Assembly: GCA_009760885.1 (NCBI GenBank)
Contig: CM019697.1
Coordinates: 29,070,710-29,134,709 of the forward strand
Length of the DNA stretch: 64,000 nucleotides
Reading direction: 5' to 3'
Source of the DNA: Achatina immaculata
Taxonomy: Eukaryota; Mollusca; Gastropoda; Stylommatophora; Achatinidae
Part shown: piece after piece, positions 1 through 55,769 of the stretch
Position numbering within the stretch: the stretch's first letter is position 1
How the letters are laid out: each line of letters starts with the position of its first letter
The notes under the pieces: model-generated
What the model was told of the DNA's origin: nothing
What the model saw: the letters and a program-made list of their open reading frames with translations, nothing else
The model's database searches: none
Position numbers and translations under genes: made by a program

Positions 1-807
1 TCTGCGGTGTTACTTGTGTATTCTTTGCGTACAGTAGTTTGATGATGATTGTCAATGATTGTTCTTGGGAATGTACAGTGTTAGTTTCTCTTTGCCTTCC
101 ATCCATGGTTTACTCCACTAGCCTTTGACTCTAGGCAGAGCCTACCTTACAAGGCAGCATGAGGTTTGAAATCTGTTTTCCTTCTCCTAGATGAGCTACC
201 AACAAGACTAACGAGTCTCATCTACCCGAAGCGTCAAATACTCGCCCGGCGCCCCTTTGACAGTGTTTAGACCCATAATTTCGTCCCTGTAAAATACGCG
301 AGATGAAAAAAAAGGGTAGAAAAAAAAGGGAAGCACTTAATTGTGACTTAGACATTCTCAGTACTTCACCACTCGCATTCCTTGATACAGCTTCTTACAA
401 ATCACAGCTAAGTGCTCCCACCCCCCCCCCCCCACCCAAAAAAAAACAAACTATGTTTGTTCCATTTTTATTTGTTGTATTTCATTCATGTGAATTTATA
501 TTATATATTATTCTCTTATTTCTTTGTCTTGTATCTTTGTCCATGATTAACATGATAATTAATTAATAAAGATGTTCCTGCTTTTGCTTTAAATATGTTT
601 AACATTTTGTTATCACAGATTTACTACAGTAACTGTGTATATGTTTTGTCATATATACTTATACCCAAAAAAAGTATTCATGTGCAGGTCACAAAGTTAC
701 ATCCGTCCATTTTGACAGTACAGTGTATTAATTAAGTAACACAATAATTAGTGTATAAGTATATAACTATACACGAAGCACTGCAGTAAAGCTGTGATAT
801 TAGAATG
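1..807. other. No gene seen; short match to dispersed repeat R
   Basis: No coding region is convincing here. Bases 188-235 resemble 55664-55715, downstream of dispersed repeat R: both carry a GATGAG/CTCATC inverted pair around a short spacer. A C-rich run lies at 420-433. The 87-codon open frame at 303-566 is built from A-rich and C-rich low-complexity sequence and is not accepted as a gene. Confidence 0.5.
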
Positions 808-857
808 TATAAAACAGGAAAAAGTAGGAGCAGCTTTATTACTTAACGATTACAAAG

Positions 858-891
858 TTGTGACGTTTCGGCGTGAGCCTTAATCATACAA
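858..891 (-). ncRNA. Hammerhead-ribozyme-like motif in PLE end (copy 1)
   Basis: Read on the minus strand: TTGT (891-888), one base, TGATTA (886-881), one A, GGC (879-877), loop TCAC, GCC (872-870), GAA (869-867), ACGT (866-863), C (862), ACAA (861-858). TTGT pairs with ACAA as stem I, GGC with GCC as stem II, and ACGT is self-complementary, which suits a dimeric stem III. The predicted cut follows C862. Differences from the textbook core are TGATTA for TGATGA, a non-C base before it, and an extra A before stem II. Hammerhead ribozymes are known in PLE terminal repeats. Confidence 0.65.
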
Positions 892-1277
892 AAACATACA
901 GGACGAAGAAGTAGAGAGATGAGATAAAGTATAGATTCACATGAATGCTATTTAAAATTTTTAAACAAAATTTTTTTTCTAAAGAGTACTTAGCTGTAAA
1001 TTGTAAGGTGTGGCTTGTCCGGCGGTGTGTGTCAGGAATGGATTTAGTAGAACGTGGAGACTTTAAATAGAGACCTGTGGTCGGTGTGTTGTAACTGGGG
1101 GTGGTGGATGGGGAACCGGGGAAGGGAGAGGGAGTGTGTGATGCAATATTGACCTAGCTAGGAGAAGTTGAAACAGATGATTGGGGAAGAGGGGTTGCAT
1201 AGTGATGCGGTGAGGAAGTTTGAAAAGTAAGAAGGGGTGGACTTTGTGGAGAGGTACTATAATGATTGAAGAGAATG

Positions 1278-1640
1278 TTACGTGTAACTAAACAGCGAGT
1301 TTAACCCATGTTGTTCCAGCGTCCCATAATTTTGAATGCAGCGGTTCTCAAGTGCCAGGCGGCTTGTGTCATCTGCGTGACATTGTTTGATGGGTGTTAC
1401 CAGAAAGTCAGATTTGCTTCTGTGGTTGGGGCCATTGAAATGATTTGGGACTGGTTTCGAAGCATGCTGGGTGATGTCGTACAGATGTTTTTGCATGCGG
1501 TCCCCTAATCTGAGGCCAGTCTCACCAATATATGTTATCCTGCATCTTTTGCAAACGATGACATATATCACATTACGGGACTCGCACGTGAATCCCTCAT
1601 GAAGGGTGAGGATAGTTTTGGGAAAGGTGATTGTTTTCGT
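1278..1640 (-). pseudogene. PLE GIY-YIG endonuclease domain, partial (arm 1)
   Basis: The minus-strand frame carries the GIY-YIG signature as YVIVCKRCRITYIGETGLRL, followed by the family's conserved His and Arg/Lys positions. The 97-residue open part differs from arm 2 at a single residue (Ser for Gly after NHR), so the two arms are a recent duplication. The frame is lost upstream of about 1640, and the RT, linker and start are missing. The nuclease is thought to nick target DNA for priming. Confidence 0.8.
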
Positions 1641-1699
1641 TTCCTAGACAGAAACTGGAAAGTCAGTACTAACTTAACTCTGTCAGATGGAGTAACAAG

Positions 1700-2647
1700 C
1701 TTTGTCCGTGCTTTTTCACCCGCGCGGTCAGATGGTTAAGAAAATTCTTTATCGTCATCTGCCGATAATCCAACTCGACTCCGACACTCGCGACATTTTC
1801 TCTGATCCACCCCTATTGGCATACAAACGTGAGCCAAACCTTAATGACATCTTCATCCACAGCCACCTGAAGCAGAGCCTTACATATGTTGGCACCAGAA
1901 AATGTAACCGCCCCCGCTGCGTTACCTGCCCTGTAGTCTGGGAAACGAAAACAATCACCTTTCCCAAAACTATCCTCACCCTTCATGAGGGATTCACGTG
2001 CGAGTCCCGTAATGTGATATATGTCATCGTTTGCAAAAGATGCAGGATAACATATATTGGTGAGACTGGCCTCAGATTAGGGGACCGCATGCAAAAACAT
2101 CTGTACGACATCACCCAGCATGCTTCGAAACCAGTCCCAAATCATTTCAATGGCCCCAACCACAGAGGCAAATCTGACTTTCTGGTAACACCCATCAAAC
2201 AATGTCACGCAGATGACACAAGCCGCCTGGCACTTGAGAACCGCTGCATTCAAAATTATGGGACGCTGGAACAACATGGGTTAAACTCGCTGTTTAGTTA
2301 CACGTAACATTCTCTTCAGTCATTACAGTACCTCTCCACAAAGTCCACCCCTTCTTACTTTTCAAACTTCCTCACAGCATCACTCTGCAACCCCTCTTCC
2401 CCAATCATCTGTTTCAACTTCTCCTAGCTAGTTCAGTATTGCATCACACACTCTCTCTCCCTTCCCCGGTTCCCCATCCACCACCCCCAGTTACAACACA
2501 CCGACCACAGGTCTCTATTTAAAGTCTCCACGTTCTACTAAATCCATTCCTGACACACACCGCCGGACAAGTCACACCTTACAATTTACAGCTAAGTACT
2601 TTTTAGAAAAAAAAAATTTGTTTAAAAATTTTAAATAGCATTCATGT
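1700..2647 (+). mobile_element. Penelope-like element, 3' end, inverted arm 2
   Basis: Second, plus-strand copy of the same PLE 3' region, arranged head to head with arm 1 across a spacer of roughly 55 bp. It keeps about 240 bp more of the 5' side of the ORF than arm 1. It ends at the sequence that in arm 1 lies just before the hammerhead-bearing terminal segment, so it lacks that segment. The right boundary near 2647 is about 145 bp upstream of the FoxK start codon. Confidence 0.85.
1702..2307 (+). pseudogene. PLE polyprotein C-terminus with Zn-binding motif and GIY-YIG domain
   Basis: An open stretch of about 200 codons encodes the C-terminal part of a PLE protein. A Cys-rich motif (CNRPRCVTC, around residue 68) precedes the GIY-YIG domain (YVIVCKRC then TYIGETG, about residues 106-121), and the frame ends with a natural stop at 2305-2307. 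No RT is present and the 5' end is arbitrary, so this is a truncated remnant even though it is open. The first in-frame ATG is near 1732. Arm 1 encodes the same GIY-YIG part almost identically. Confidence 0.85.
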
Positions 2648-2757
2648 GACGAAAAATACCAGACCGAGGGCACGATGAATTATTCCCATGCGCAGAGCAT
2701 TGTGGGAAACATAGCTGCATGTAAACACAGGTAAAGGGTATGTTGTTTTTCCTCTCC
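2648..2757 (+). promoter_or_regulatory. Probable FoxK 5' UTR/proximal promoter
   Basis: This is the only non-transposon sequence between the PLE arm and the FoxK start. I see no clear TATA box at a useful distance. There are a CATGCGCAG element (NRF1-like half site) near 2688 and a TGTGGGAA element near 2700 that fits the Su(H)/RBPJ consensus. Both matches are short and could be chance. The transcription start cannot be located, and an upstream non-coding exon is possible. Confidence 0.3.
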
Positions 2758-48060
<45,303 letters not shown>

Positions 48061-48859
48061 CAGACACAAGGTTTTAAAAAAAAACCCCTAAAGATTTCCT
48101 CACTTAAATGTTCAGTCCTTCTCTGTGTTCAAATTATGTAACAAAATCTTTGAAATCTAGATGTTTTCAGAGAAGGTTGGAGTTTAGTTTTAAGTAAGAG
48201 AAAGTGGTACAGTGCATTTCTTATACTGACTTTGATAATGAATGTAGAATAACTTCCCTCTCTGATTTTATCCGTGTCAAAAAGTTGGTATTGTATTATA
48301 CTGTATGTTATTCTGTCACTGAGGCTGATTTTTGTTTTATCACTTTGTGTGTCTTTAATGCATTAATGAGCTATGATCAACAAAATAGAGCACAATCTTT
48401 CAGCTAAGAATATAATACATCAGACTGAACAGAAACTTGACAGCAGAATGCTTTCACATGAAGTTAATGTGCCACAACTGAGGTAGTTCAGTATATACTT
48501 CTGAAATTTCTTATTGTAGGAATACAAAAGCTACAACCATGTACTCCGACAATAGAATACACCTTATGGCTCCACTTACACTTGGATAACACTGGCCAAC
48601 ACACATTTTGGTGCCTAAAATGTTAGACCTCTGTCTGGGTATATTCGACCTGCTGATTCCAAAATCAGCACAAGTTTTCCCTTATCAGCTCTAGTTTTTT
48701 GAGATACAGTACATGTGCCATATACCACTCTCACTCTGCTTGCCCATAACAAATTAGGATATTTTAATGTAGTGTTTAATTAATATCTTTTAAATATGAA
48801 GGAAACATTAAAAATTCAGAGTAAAGTGTACTACATGAAAATCTATTTATTTCATATCA
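48061..48859 (+). other. FoxK: FoxK 3' UTR, probable extent unknown
   Basis: No gene. No AATAAA occurs in the first 800 bp after the stop. ATTAAA at 48807-48812 is the nearest acceptable poly(A) signal. The sequence lacks recognisable transposon remains up to about 48860, which fits a conserved UTR. Confidence 0.45.
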
Positions 48860-50460
48860 AAAGCACAAGTTCATGATACAAATTTTCCACTCGTTCAAAG
48901 CACAAGAAGCTCCTTTTGTACAACTACTGAGAGCGGGATCTCAAGGACAGTCCCGCATAAGATTCCAACAGTATTGTACCATCATGTGTCCATCCCATCT
49001 TCCTTGGTATCTGGCTTCGATTGTTTTTATGTCTTTGTGAAATCTTTCACTTAGCTTTTTTGCTTAATCACCAGGGTTCTCTGAAAAGTGATTTAAGTGA
49101 CTGCAAATTTGGATTTTAATGCTTATGTTGCAGACAAGCATGTTGAAATGAAAGAGCATATCCTCTACTAATTGTGTGTAGTTGTCTACCTTTTTGTTGC
49201 ATGAAAGCTTTTCACAAGACCAGACACATGATTCGATTTCATTCACTGATGCTTTGAAATGTGGGTCATTTATATATTGTCTGATCTGTGAACCATTGAA
49301 AAATCCTGCTTTCAGTTTTTCCATGGTAAGGCCAGGTAACTTATGTACAGAGTATTCAATGCATGAACCATATTTATTCAAAGCCTTTACAAATTGTTTC
49401 ATCAGACCTAGATTATATGTAGTGGTGGCAGTATGATTCTATTTCATGTGTGAGAACCAAAGGTTCATTGATTACATTTTCTCCTCCAACCACCATATAT
49501 TCCCTCAGAGATCAATCTTTTTTTGGCCAATGTTCATATTTCTCTCTACTATCCCAAAGACATCAAAAGAAAGGATACTTTGTGTAGCCACTTTGTTGAC
49601 CAAGAAGAAAATTGACCATCTTGAAGTATACACGAATCACCCATTGATGTTCTTGGTAATTGATCTTTCCCAATACTAAAAGAGATGGCTTTGTACTTTT
49701 ATTTCGTCCTGGTGGAATGACCAATTGGAATAGAATCATATTTGTTGGCGTTATTTAAAAGAACACATTTCCAACTATGTTTTGAAGTGTGAATGAAAGG
49801 ATGCTGCTCACTTGGGTTATATTCTGAAAGACCAGTTTTCTTCACAGTGTTTACGATGTCATTGCAGAGTAAAGAATGACAGCAAATCCTTTTCTCTCCT
49901 TCAATAAAATGTCATTTTCGTTCCAGGCTGAAGTACATTCTTTTCCTTCAGTCTGGAGGTAAGCAGTTTAGAAGACTCCTTGGAAAGATTTAAGTCCCGG
50001 ATTAGATCACTCGATTCATTCTTATTCACTATGTGAAGTTGTTTGGACTTGACTGTCACTTCCCCCACTTTATTTACCCTGTGTGATACCAGACATGCAA
50101 GACTCATCCTCTGAGAGCCATGGTAGTTCAAGGAAAGGTAGAACAGGTCTCTTGGCTGATGGTAGATCAGGGTAAGACCACTTGTCATGATTATTTCGAT
50201 TGATGCCTATGATATTAATGATACAAAAATAGCAGTCATCAGAGTTGTTTTTTGGTTCCCTCCACACCATTGCTACTCCAAATTTCAGGCAGCTTCCATT
50301 TGTCCACTGGCACAAATGCTTCGTAGAAATTTTGCATACAATATAATAACTTGCTTTTAATGTGTACTTCCCACAAATATAGCAAAATACATTGAAGTAG
50401 CCATAACCTCTATGGTGTTTGATTTGCAAAAATGAAATGATGTGAATAGAAATATACACA
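48860..50460 (-). pseudogene. Decayed member of a repeated CYICG/DCYFC protein family
   Basis: The minus strand from 50459 gives YFNVFCYICGKYTLKAS, a second Cys motif (YYIVCKISTKHLCQW), CLKFGVAMVWREPKNN and DDCYFCIINIIGINRN, then PDLPSAKRPVLPF. After about 700 bp of broken frames come GLMKQFVKALNKYGSC (near 49390) and SERFHKDIKTIEARYQGRWD (near 49040). I recognise this order from a family of unnamed proteins present in many copies in arthropod genomes, and multi-copy spread suggests a mobile element. The N-terminal Cys motifs are probably a zinc-binding domain. Stops and frameshifts throughout. Confidence 0.6.
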
Positions 50461-50715
50461 TACCTCCTGTATGATCATAACTATTATACAGCACAACTGT
50501 TTTAAACAGATCAGGCTGAGAAACCTTTTAAATACAAATTTATGTAGTCTATGAAAACAATAATTTACCATCTTAATTTTGTGCATATAATTATGTAATA
50601 AAACAGAACAAAAGCGGTTTTGTCATTTGAGCTATACATTTTTATGCCAGTATGCAGCTTAGGAATGTGACAGATAAAAGAGATATTGACTGCAGTAAAA
50701 TTGGTATTAGTAATA
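50461..50715. other. Nothing recognised
   Basis: AT-rich spacer between the decayed gene and the PLE tail. Confidence 0.4.
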
Positions 50716-51300
50716 CAGGTAGATAGAGGTGTGTGTTACAGTTTTACAAAGCGATGGAGTGAGAAAAAACACATAGAGGTGTATGATACAGTTTTACAAA
50801 GTGATGGAGTGAGATAAAACACAAATAATGAAAAACATACAACATCCAATATTTCGGCATGAGCCTTTTTTAAGGATTACACACACAAACAAACATAAGA
50901 GAAGAAAAATGAAAATGAAAAACTTAGCTTTGTGGCATCCCTCCTTGTACACAATACAACAGATTGCGTCCTAAAGCAAGGCTGGGAAACAAAACAAATT
51001 GAACCAATCGGATGCTAGCGCTAGTGAAAGGGAGATAACGATATGGGTTGGGGAAGGGGCTGGGCACAGGAGAGAGATAGGAAGCAATAAATACCTCTAG
51101 GCCGCTAGAGAAGAAGGTGGTAAGGGAAGCTTGGAGATAATGTGAAACTGATGAATGCCAAACTGCATCGAAATGTGCAGGGCTATGACCAGTATAGGGA
51201 AGGAAGTACACGAATAATTGTGAATCAAAAGTCATTGTACACAAAAAAATGGGAGTAAATAAAATACATAAATTTCCCATACAAATAAGACAGCTTGAAA
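50716..51300 (-). mobile_element. Second PLE family, 3' UTR and terminal segment
   Basis: Minus strand: a C-rich 3' UTR-like segment (51280-50930) similar in composition to that of the first PLE, then a hammerhead-like motif, then a terminal segment. The terminal segment is duplicated in tandem (about 50 bp: AGAGGTGT(G/A)TG(T/A)TACAGTTTTACAAAG at 50728 and 50777). No GIY-YIG frame survives. Confidence 0.6.
50844..50877 (-). ncRNA. Hammerhead-like motif in PLE end (copy 3)
   Basis: Minus strand: ATCC (50877-50874), one base, TAAAAA (decayed core), A, GGC-TCAT-GCC, GAA, ATAT, T, GGAT (50847-50844). Stem I ATCC/GGAT and the self-complementary ATAT of stem III differ in sequence from copy 1 yet keep pairing. 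The core is destroyed, so it is inactive. Confidence 0.55.
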
Positions 51301-52419
51301 AAACATCCCAGTTCTGCAGAAAAGAGTTATCAAAGAGCAGTCTAAAATTTTATAAATTCAACCACATTGAGAAACTAGAGCTGATGCAGTCTATATAATG
51401 CAATTTTCTGAATCAGAACCCAATATAACCCCAGGAACAGGCCTAAAAACCAAGGCACCTAGAAAAAATGTTATTTTGAAGTCTGTGTAATACCAATGGA
51501 AGATTGTCTTGATGTTGGCTTTGTATGAGCTTCTAGCTCAACTTTTATAATTCAGCAACAATTACACTGCTCCACAGGTTTCATTATTTTTAAATATATA
51601 GTCATAAACCATTTATCTACTTGTTAATGAAAATAATAAGACAAAGGAGAGATTATTTATGTTTATCTGATTTTGACATTTTAATTGTGTTTATTTGAAA
51701 TTGACATTTTTGCATAATAAAGTTATGTATTTGAAAAAAAAAAATTTGTGACAAACCTAGAAAAGTGAATTGTACTGAATAAAAATATGTTTTGGGCCAG
51801 GCTACATGTGAGGACAGCATGAAATCCACATTATACTCTCTTTTAAAATTCAGTGTTTGCCCTGAAAGGGGAATAGGTTGCACTATGCGCCTTGCATCCA
51901 GACACAGCTGGCTTCAGCTCAGTTTATTGTTAGTACCAGGTTTGTCTTCCCGTTACGGTCTCTGTTCACATGGCCAGATTACTGTCTCTCTCTGGGCACC
52001 ACTGGGAGGTAGAAGAGGGTCTTTACTGGCTATGGTTTGCCAAGCCTGTCACAAACAGACAGCTGTGGTCATTGGCTGCTGTCTCATTCAGCTTGATTAG
52101 CACATCGTTGCCCTCATGATAATGTGAATGAATATGCTTGATTTTGTTAAGCTTTATAAGTAGATGCAAATGGACAAATCAAAGAGCATTTGCTACAGAT
52201 ATGAACATTTTTTTGTTGTTGTTGATTGTAAAATTTATGTGAATCAAGACTATATCATTTCTTCATTTCATGGAACATTACTTAAAGATAGTTACATTGT
52301 ATATGTTGTTTCCACTTGCTGGAGGTTGAGTCACAGTCACAGTTTTTAAACATGCCATAACATGAAACTAAATGAGCTTATTGTTTAAATTATGATCTTC
52401 GTTCATTCTTTAGTTGCTC
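51301..52419. other. Intergenic, nothing secure
   Basis: An open frame of 102 codons at 51792-52100 (plus) has no familiar motif. I cannot support it as a gene, although it could be an unknown exon. Confidence 0.35.
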
Positions 52420-52831
52420 TGCTGAGTATTGTTGGCTGTCATGTTTCTCCATTCTTCAACTGTTTTTAACTGGCCTTCATGAGTGTTTATTGCATCTGTG
52501 TCCAAAAGCACACTTTTATTGCTTTCAATTTCTGTTTTATCTGTTTATCACATCCATCTATGGCTTTGAATGCTAATAGACAACCTAGATTTTTCAGAGC
52601 AGCAAAAATTTTCCTCCACATCTCAGTCTGCAATCAATGTTTGTATGATCCCCAGGTGCTCATCTTGGTTTGAATATTTTTTTACCAGGTTGTCCTGTCT
52701 TCCTCCTTCCTTCAGGTGTCCATGTGGCTGTTCAAGGAATAGTGTTAGGTTTTTTTTGTCAGAGTACATGACCAGATCATTTCCAATGTTGTTTTGCTTT
52801 ACTTGTGCGCATATTTTCTTTCATGCTTTAA
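52420..52831 (-). mobile_element. LINE C-terminal remnant
   Basis: Minus strand near 52790-52680 reads like WxGHVL...NTIPRTATWTPEGRRKTGQP, the RT C-terminal region of RTE-like LINEs. Weak and decayed. Confidence 0.35.
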
Positions 52832-53490
52832 AGAAGCAGGTCTCAGCCTGAACAAAAATAAGACTGAAGTGATGGCATCTCAAAGAAAAGAATACCACCA
52901 AAATGTAGCATTACCATCAATGACACATATCTGAAACAGGTTGGTAGATTCAAGTACTTAGGAACAATTAAAACAGCTGATGTGAAATGTCACAATGAAA
53001 TAAAAAGCAGACATGCTCAGCCCAAGTCAGCATTCCAGAAAATGAGACACATCTTGTGCAACAGATCCGTATCAATGGAAACAAGATTCCGAGCCAATTT
53101 CGTTTTATGGGTGTGAAGCATGGTCTATGAATAAGAAGAGAGTACATCGAGAAATGGAGGCTGTGGAAATGTGTTTTATAAGAAGGATGTTGAAGGTACG
53201 ATGGACAGCCAAGAAAACCAATGAAGAAGTCTTTAAGAGAGGGTGGAGTTAAAAAGCAAATTACGGCAAAGATCAGAAGCAGACGAGTGAGATTTATAGG
53301 ACATTTCCTGATAATAGGAAAATTGGAACACTGTGGGAACTGGAAAAATTGAGGGAAGAAAAGACAGAGAGAGAAGTTACTGGATGAGGTGCCAGTGTGG
53401 CTAGGAAGAAAGTCACAGGCAGATCTCATAATAAAGCAAAAGATAGAGGATTGTGGAGAGAAATGATCGCCTACACCACATGGCATGGCA
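52832..53490 (+). mobile_element. LINE-C 3' end
   Basis: Matches 15495-15877 and extends further 5': AGLSLNKNKTEVMASQRKE, a decayed YLGTI-like segment, MEMCFIRRMLKV-like and the C-terminal region to TGGCATGGCA. No TTGA tail is left. Confidence 0.75.
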
Positions 53491-53499
53491 GTTAGAACT

Positions 53500-53859
53500 T
53501 GCCCACTATACTGCCAGAAAATTTTCAGTCTCTTTTATGTTGCATGAAAGTAATTTAACTATAACCTTATTTAATTGTGGTACAGCAATTTGATTCATAA
53601 ACAGGTCTGGGTAAGCCTTAGTTGTGATATAATTTTATTTTTGTTCTACTGCTGTTTTGTGGTGGAGACTTCATATGTGTCTTAGGTTAACAAAAGCTGT
53701 TTTGGCTTTATTTTTTTTTTCCCTTTTTTTTTATCTATCAGGTGTTACTATGTTGCCCAAGAATGTGAAATTATGTTTCAGTGAAAGAATACCAGGCTTA
53801 AAAATGAAAAACCAACACTCAGCTCATAAGACAAAATTCCTGACTTTAGAAATGATATA
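53500..53859. other. Nothing recognised
   Basis: T-rich spacer; no gene. Confidence 0.4.
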
Positions 53860-54480
53860 GAGAGCAGATACAATCCTACAGAATGGACCCATATCTTCAT
53901 GTATGGATCTGCAGAAGAGGCCACCAGAAATGGAGAGGCTGGCATCAGATTCTCATATGGATAAACAGCCAATGGGAAGATACTCATCAAACTACAGAAC
54001 AGAAATAACAGCACTTGAACAACCTCTGAAAATATGCACCGAAAGATGCAAGCCACCAGAAAAGATTGTATGCTTCACTGACTACAGAGCCCTGCTAGAA
54101 GCAGTTAAAAAAAAAAAGACTCAACGCAGGAGGTTATATCACAGGCTCCAAAACTCAACTATAGTCCTACAATGGCTCCCCTCACACTGTGGAATAAATG
54201 GAAATAAAAAAGCAGATACCCTTTCCAAGGCAAGAAACAGAATGGAACAGATTAACAACCAAGAACATATCAGGAAGCAAAAACCATCATCCACAGCAAA
54301 CTAAATGGCAACTGGAGAACAAAAATGAAAATAGAGTTGAAACAAGACCCCATTCATAAGCTATAGAGATACCAGCAAACCACAATCTTTCGACTTAGAA
54401 CAAAACACTACAGACTTCTAACCCACCTCTGTTGCCTCAAAATATCACACCATTGAGTGTCCCTGTAGCTTTGGGATCCT
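53860..54480 (+). pseudogene. RNase H domain of a LINE
   Basis: An open stretch of 133 codons (53903-54304) ends in an RNase H: IVCFTDYRALLEAVKK (first-Asp region, TD), then TIVLQWLPSHCGINGNKKAD with the last catalytic Asp, followed by ADTLSKARN. Downstream, TTIFRLRTKHYRLLTHL and a Cys-containing stretch resemble the usual region after RNase H in I- and R1-like LINEs. RT is absent, so it is 5'-truncated. Confidence 0.75.
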
Positions 54481-54489
54481 CTTCTTCTT

Positions 54490-55662
54490 TGTTCGCTTCT
54501 ACCACCAAGACTGCCCTGTGATCCTACTGAATTTATGTCCGTGGTCCTCGATAGATCCTGTGGTCCCCGAAAGGACCACACGAGATCCCCGAGAGGACCA
54601 CAATAGGTTCAGAGTATCGCAGGACCGGAGCCTGTATTCTTGGTGGGTCTCAGAAGCTGGATTGCATGACACCGTGGTTTTGGTTGCTCCAGTTTAGTCT
54701 AGAGTTGGACTTTCTCACCGGAAAACCTTGACGTGTTTTGGATATCAGTATATCCCCGCTGGGTGAGAGGTGGTAGTCCATCCAGACTAGAGTTGGACTT
54801 TCTCACCAGAAAACCTTTACATGTTTTGAGATAACCGTGTATCACCACCGGCTGAGAGGTGTTGCCCATCCAGTCCAGCGTTGGACTTTCTCACTGGAAA
54901 ACATCAGTGTGATTAGGATACGCATACATCCCTGCTGGATGAGAGGTGGTTGCCTATCTAGACTGCCCTGGTCCAGTGTCTCCGACTTCAGCATTTTGTG
55001 GTCGTGGCTGCTACCCTTCCTAATTGTGACCAGGATGGAGCTTTTGTCTAGGAGGATGAATCCTCGGCACTAGTGCTGGTTTAGGCATATTATCCCAGTT
55101 TGGGCGTGTTTAGGACATGACCGACCTCTAGAGCAGAGGTACCGTGACATGCGTAGCCATCAAGTTTCATCCCTGGTGCAAGCCTGTTTATGCATATTTC
55201 ACCAGTATGGGTGTATTTCGAGCGTGGCCGGCCTCTAGAGCAGAGGTGCTGTGGTATGAGTAGCTCTTGCTGCGATTCTACTGGACATACCGATTAAGCT
55301 TCACTTTATCCTTTCCATCACCTTTTCACATCGGTGCCACACAGCAACCCTAATTGCTTTTCCACATTTTCTTCCTTGGCCAGGAGGAGTTTCACTCCAC
55401 CCGCGGCATCCGAAGAATCTTGCCAGCAGTGTCTTAACCTCTGGGTTAAACCGGTTCAGGCATTTCGTCTGATATGAGTGCACATGGGACGTGGCCAACC
55501 TCCAGACCAGAGGTGCCGTGATTTGACTACTGCTTACTTCGCTTAGTCCTTTCTTTCACCTTTTCCACAGTGGTGCTGCACAGCAACCCTGTTCGCATCT
55601 TTCTTCACTGGCTGGGAGGAGCTCCACCCCACACAAGGCAGCTGAAGAATCTCGCCAGCAGC
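54490..55662 (+). mobile_element. Dispersed repeat R, plus-strand copy
   Basis: Starts with a GTGGTCC/GGACCAC hairpin (54560-54579). Then come three units built on AGAGTTGGACTTTCTCAC...GAGAGGT (54700-54950), a unique bridge, and units built on GACCTCTAGAGCAGAGGT. The last module, ending CGAAGAATC(T)(T/C)GCCAGCAG (55424-55440 and 55647-55661), is present twice. It follows directly on the RNase H remnant, so it may be that LINE's 3' UTR. Confidence 0.75.
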
Positions 55663-55769
55663 GGTAGATGAGCTACCAAACATGACTCTCATCTACTAGA
55701 AGTGTCTGGTTTTCAGGCGCCAGATATTTGCCTTCGCTCCTTCTCCTGTCAGTTAAACAGTTTTGCCAT

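Larger units (their letters stand above)
808..1645 (-). mobile_element. Penelope-like element, 3' end, inverted arm 1
   Basis: This is the 3' end of a Penelope-like retroelement on the minus strand. It holds the C-terminal GIY-YIG endonuclease of the PLE polyprotein, a 3' UTR and a terminal segment with a hammerhead-like motif. The reverse transcriptase is absent, so the copy is 5'-truncated. Roughly 936-1645 is repeated in inverted orientation at about 1928-2647. PLEs are retroelements whose single ORF joins a telomerase-like RT to a GIY-YIG nuclease; that link is family knowledge, not visible here. Confidence 0.85.

Noticed and set aside
303..566. 87-codon ORF
   Set aside because: Built on A-rich and C-rich low-complexity runs, no motif, no splice context.
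1308..1508. 66-codon plus-strand ORF, also seen at 2077-2277 minus
   Set aside because: Antisense shadow of the PLE GIY-YIG frame in both arms.
51792..52100. 102-codon plus ORF as a host exon
   Set aside because: No recognisable domain, no clear splice signals or partner exons; left undecided.
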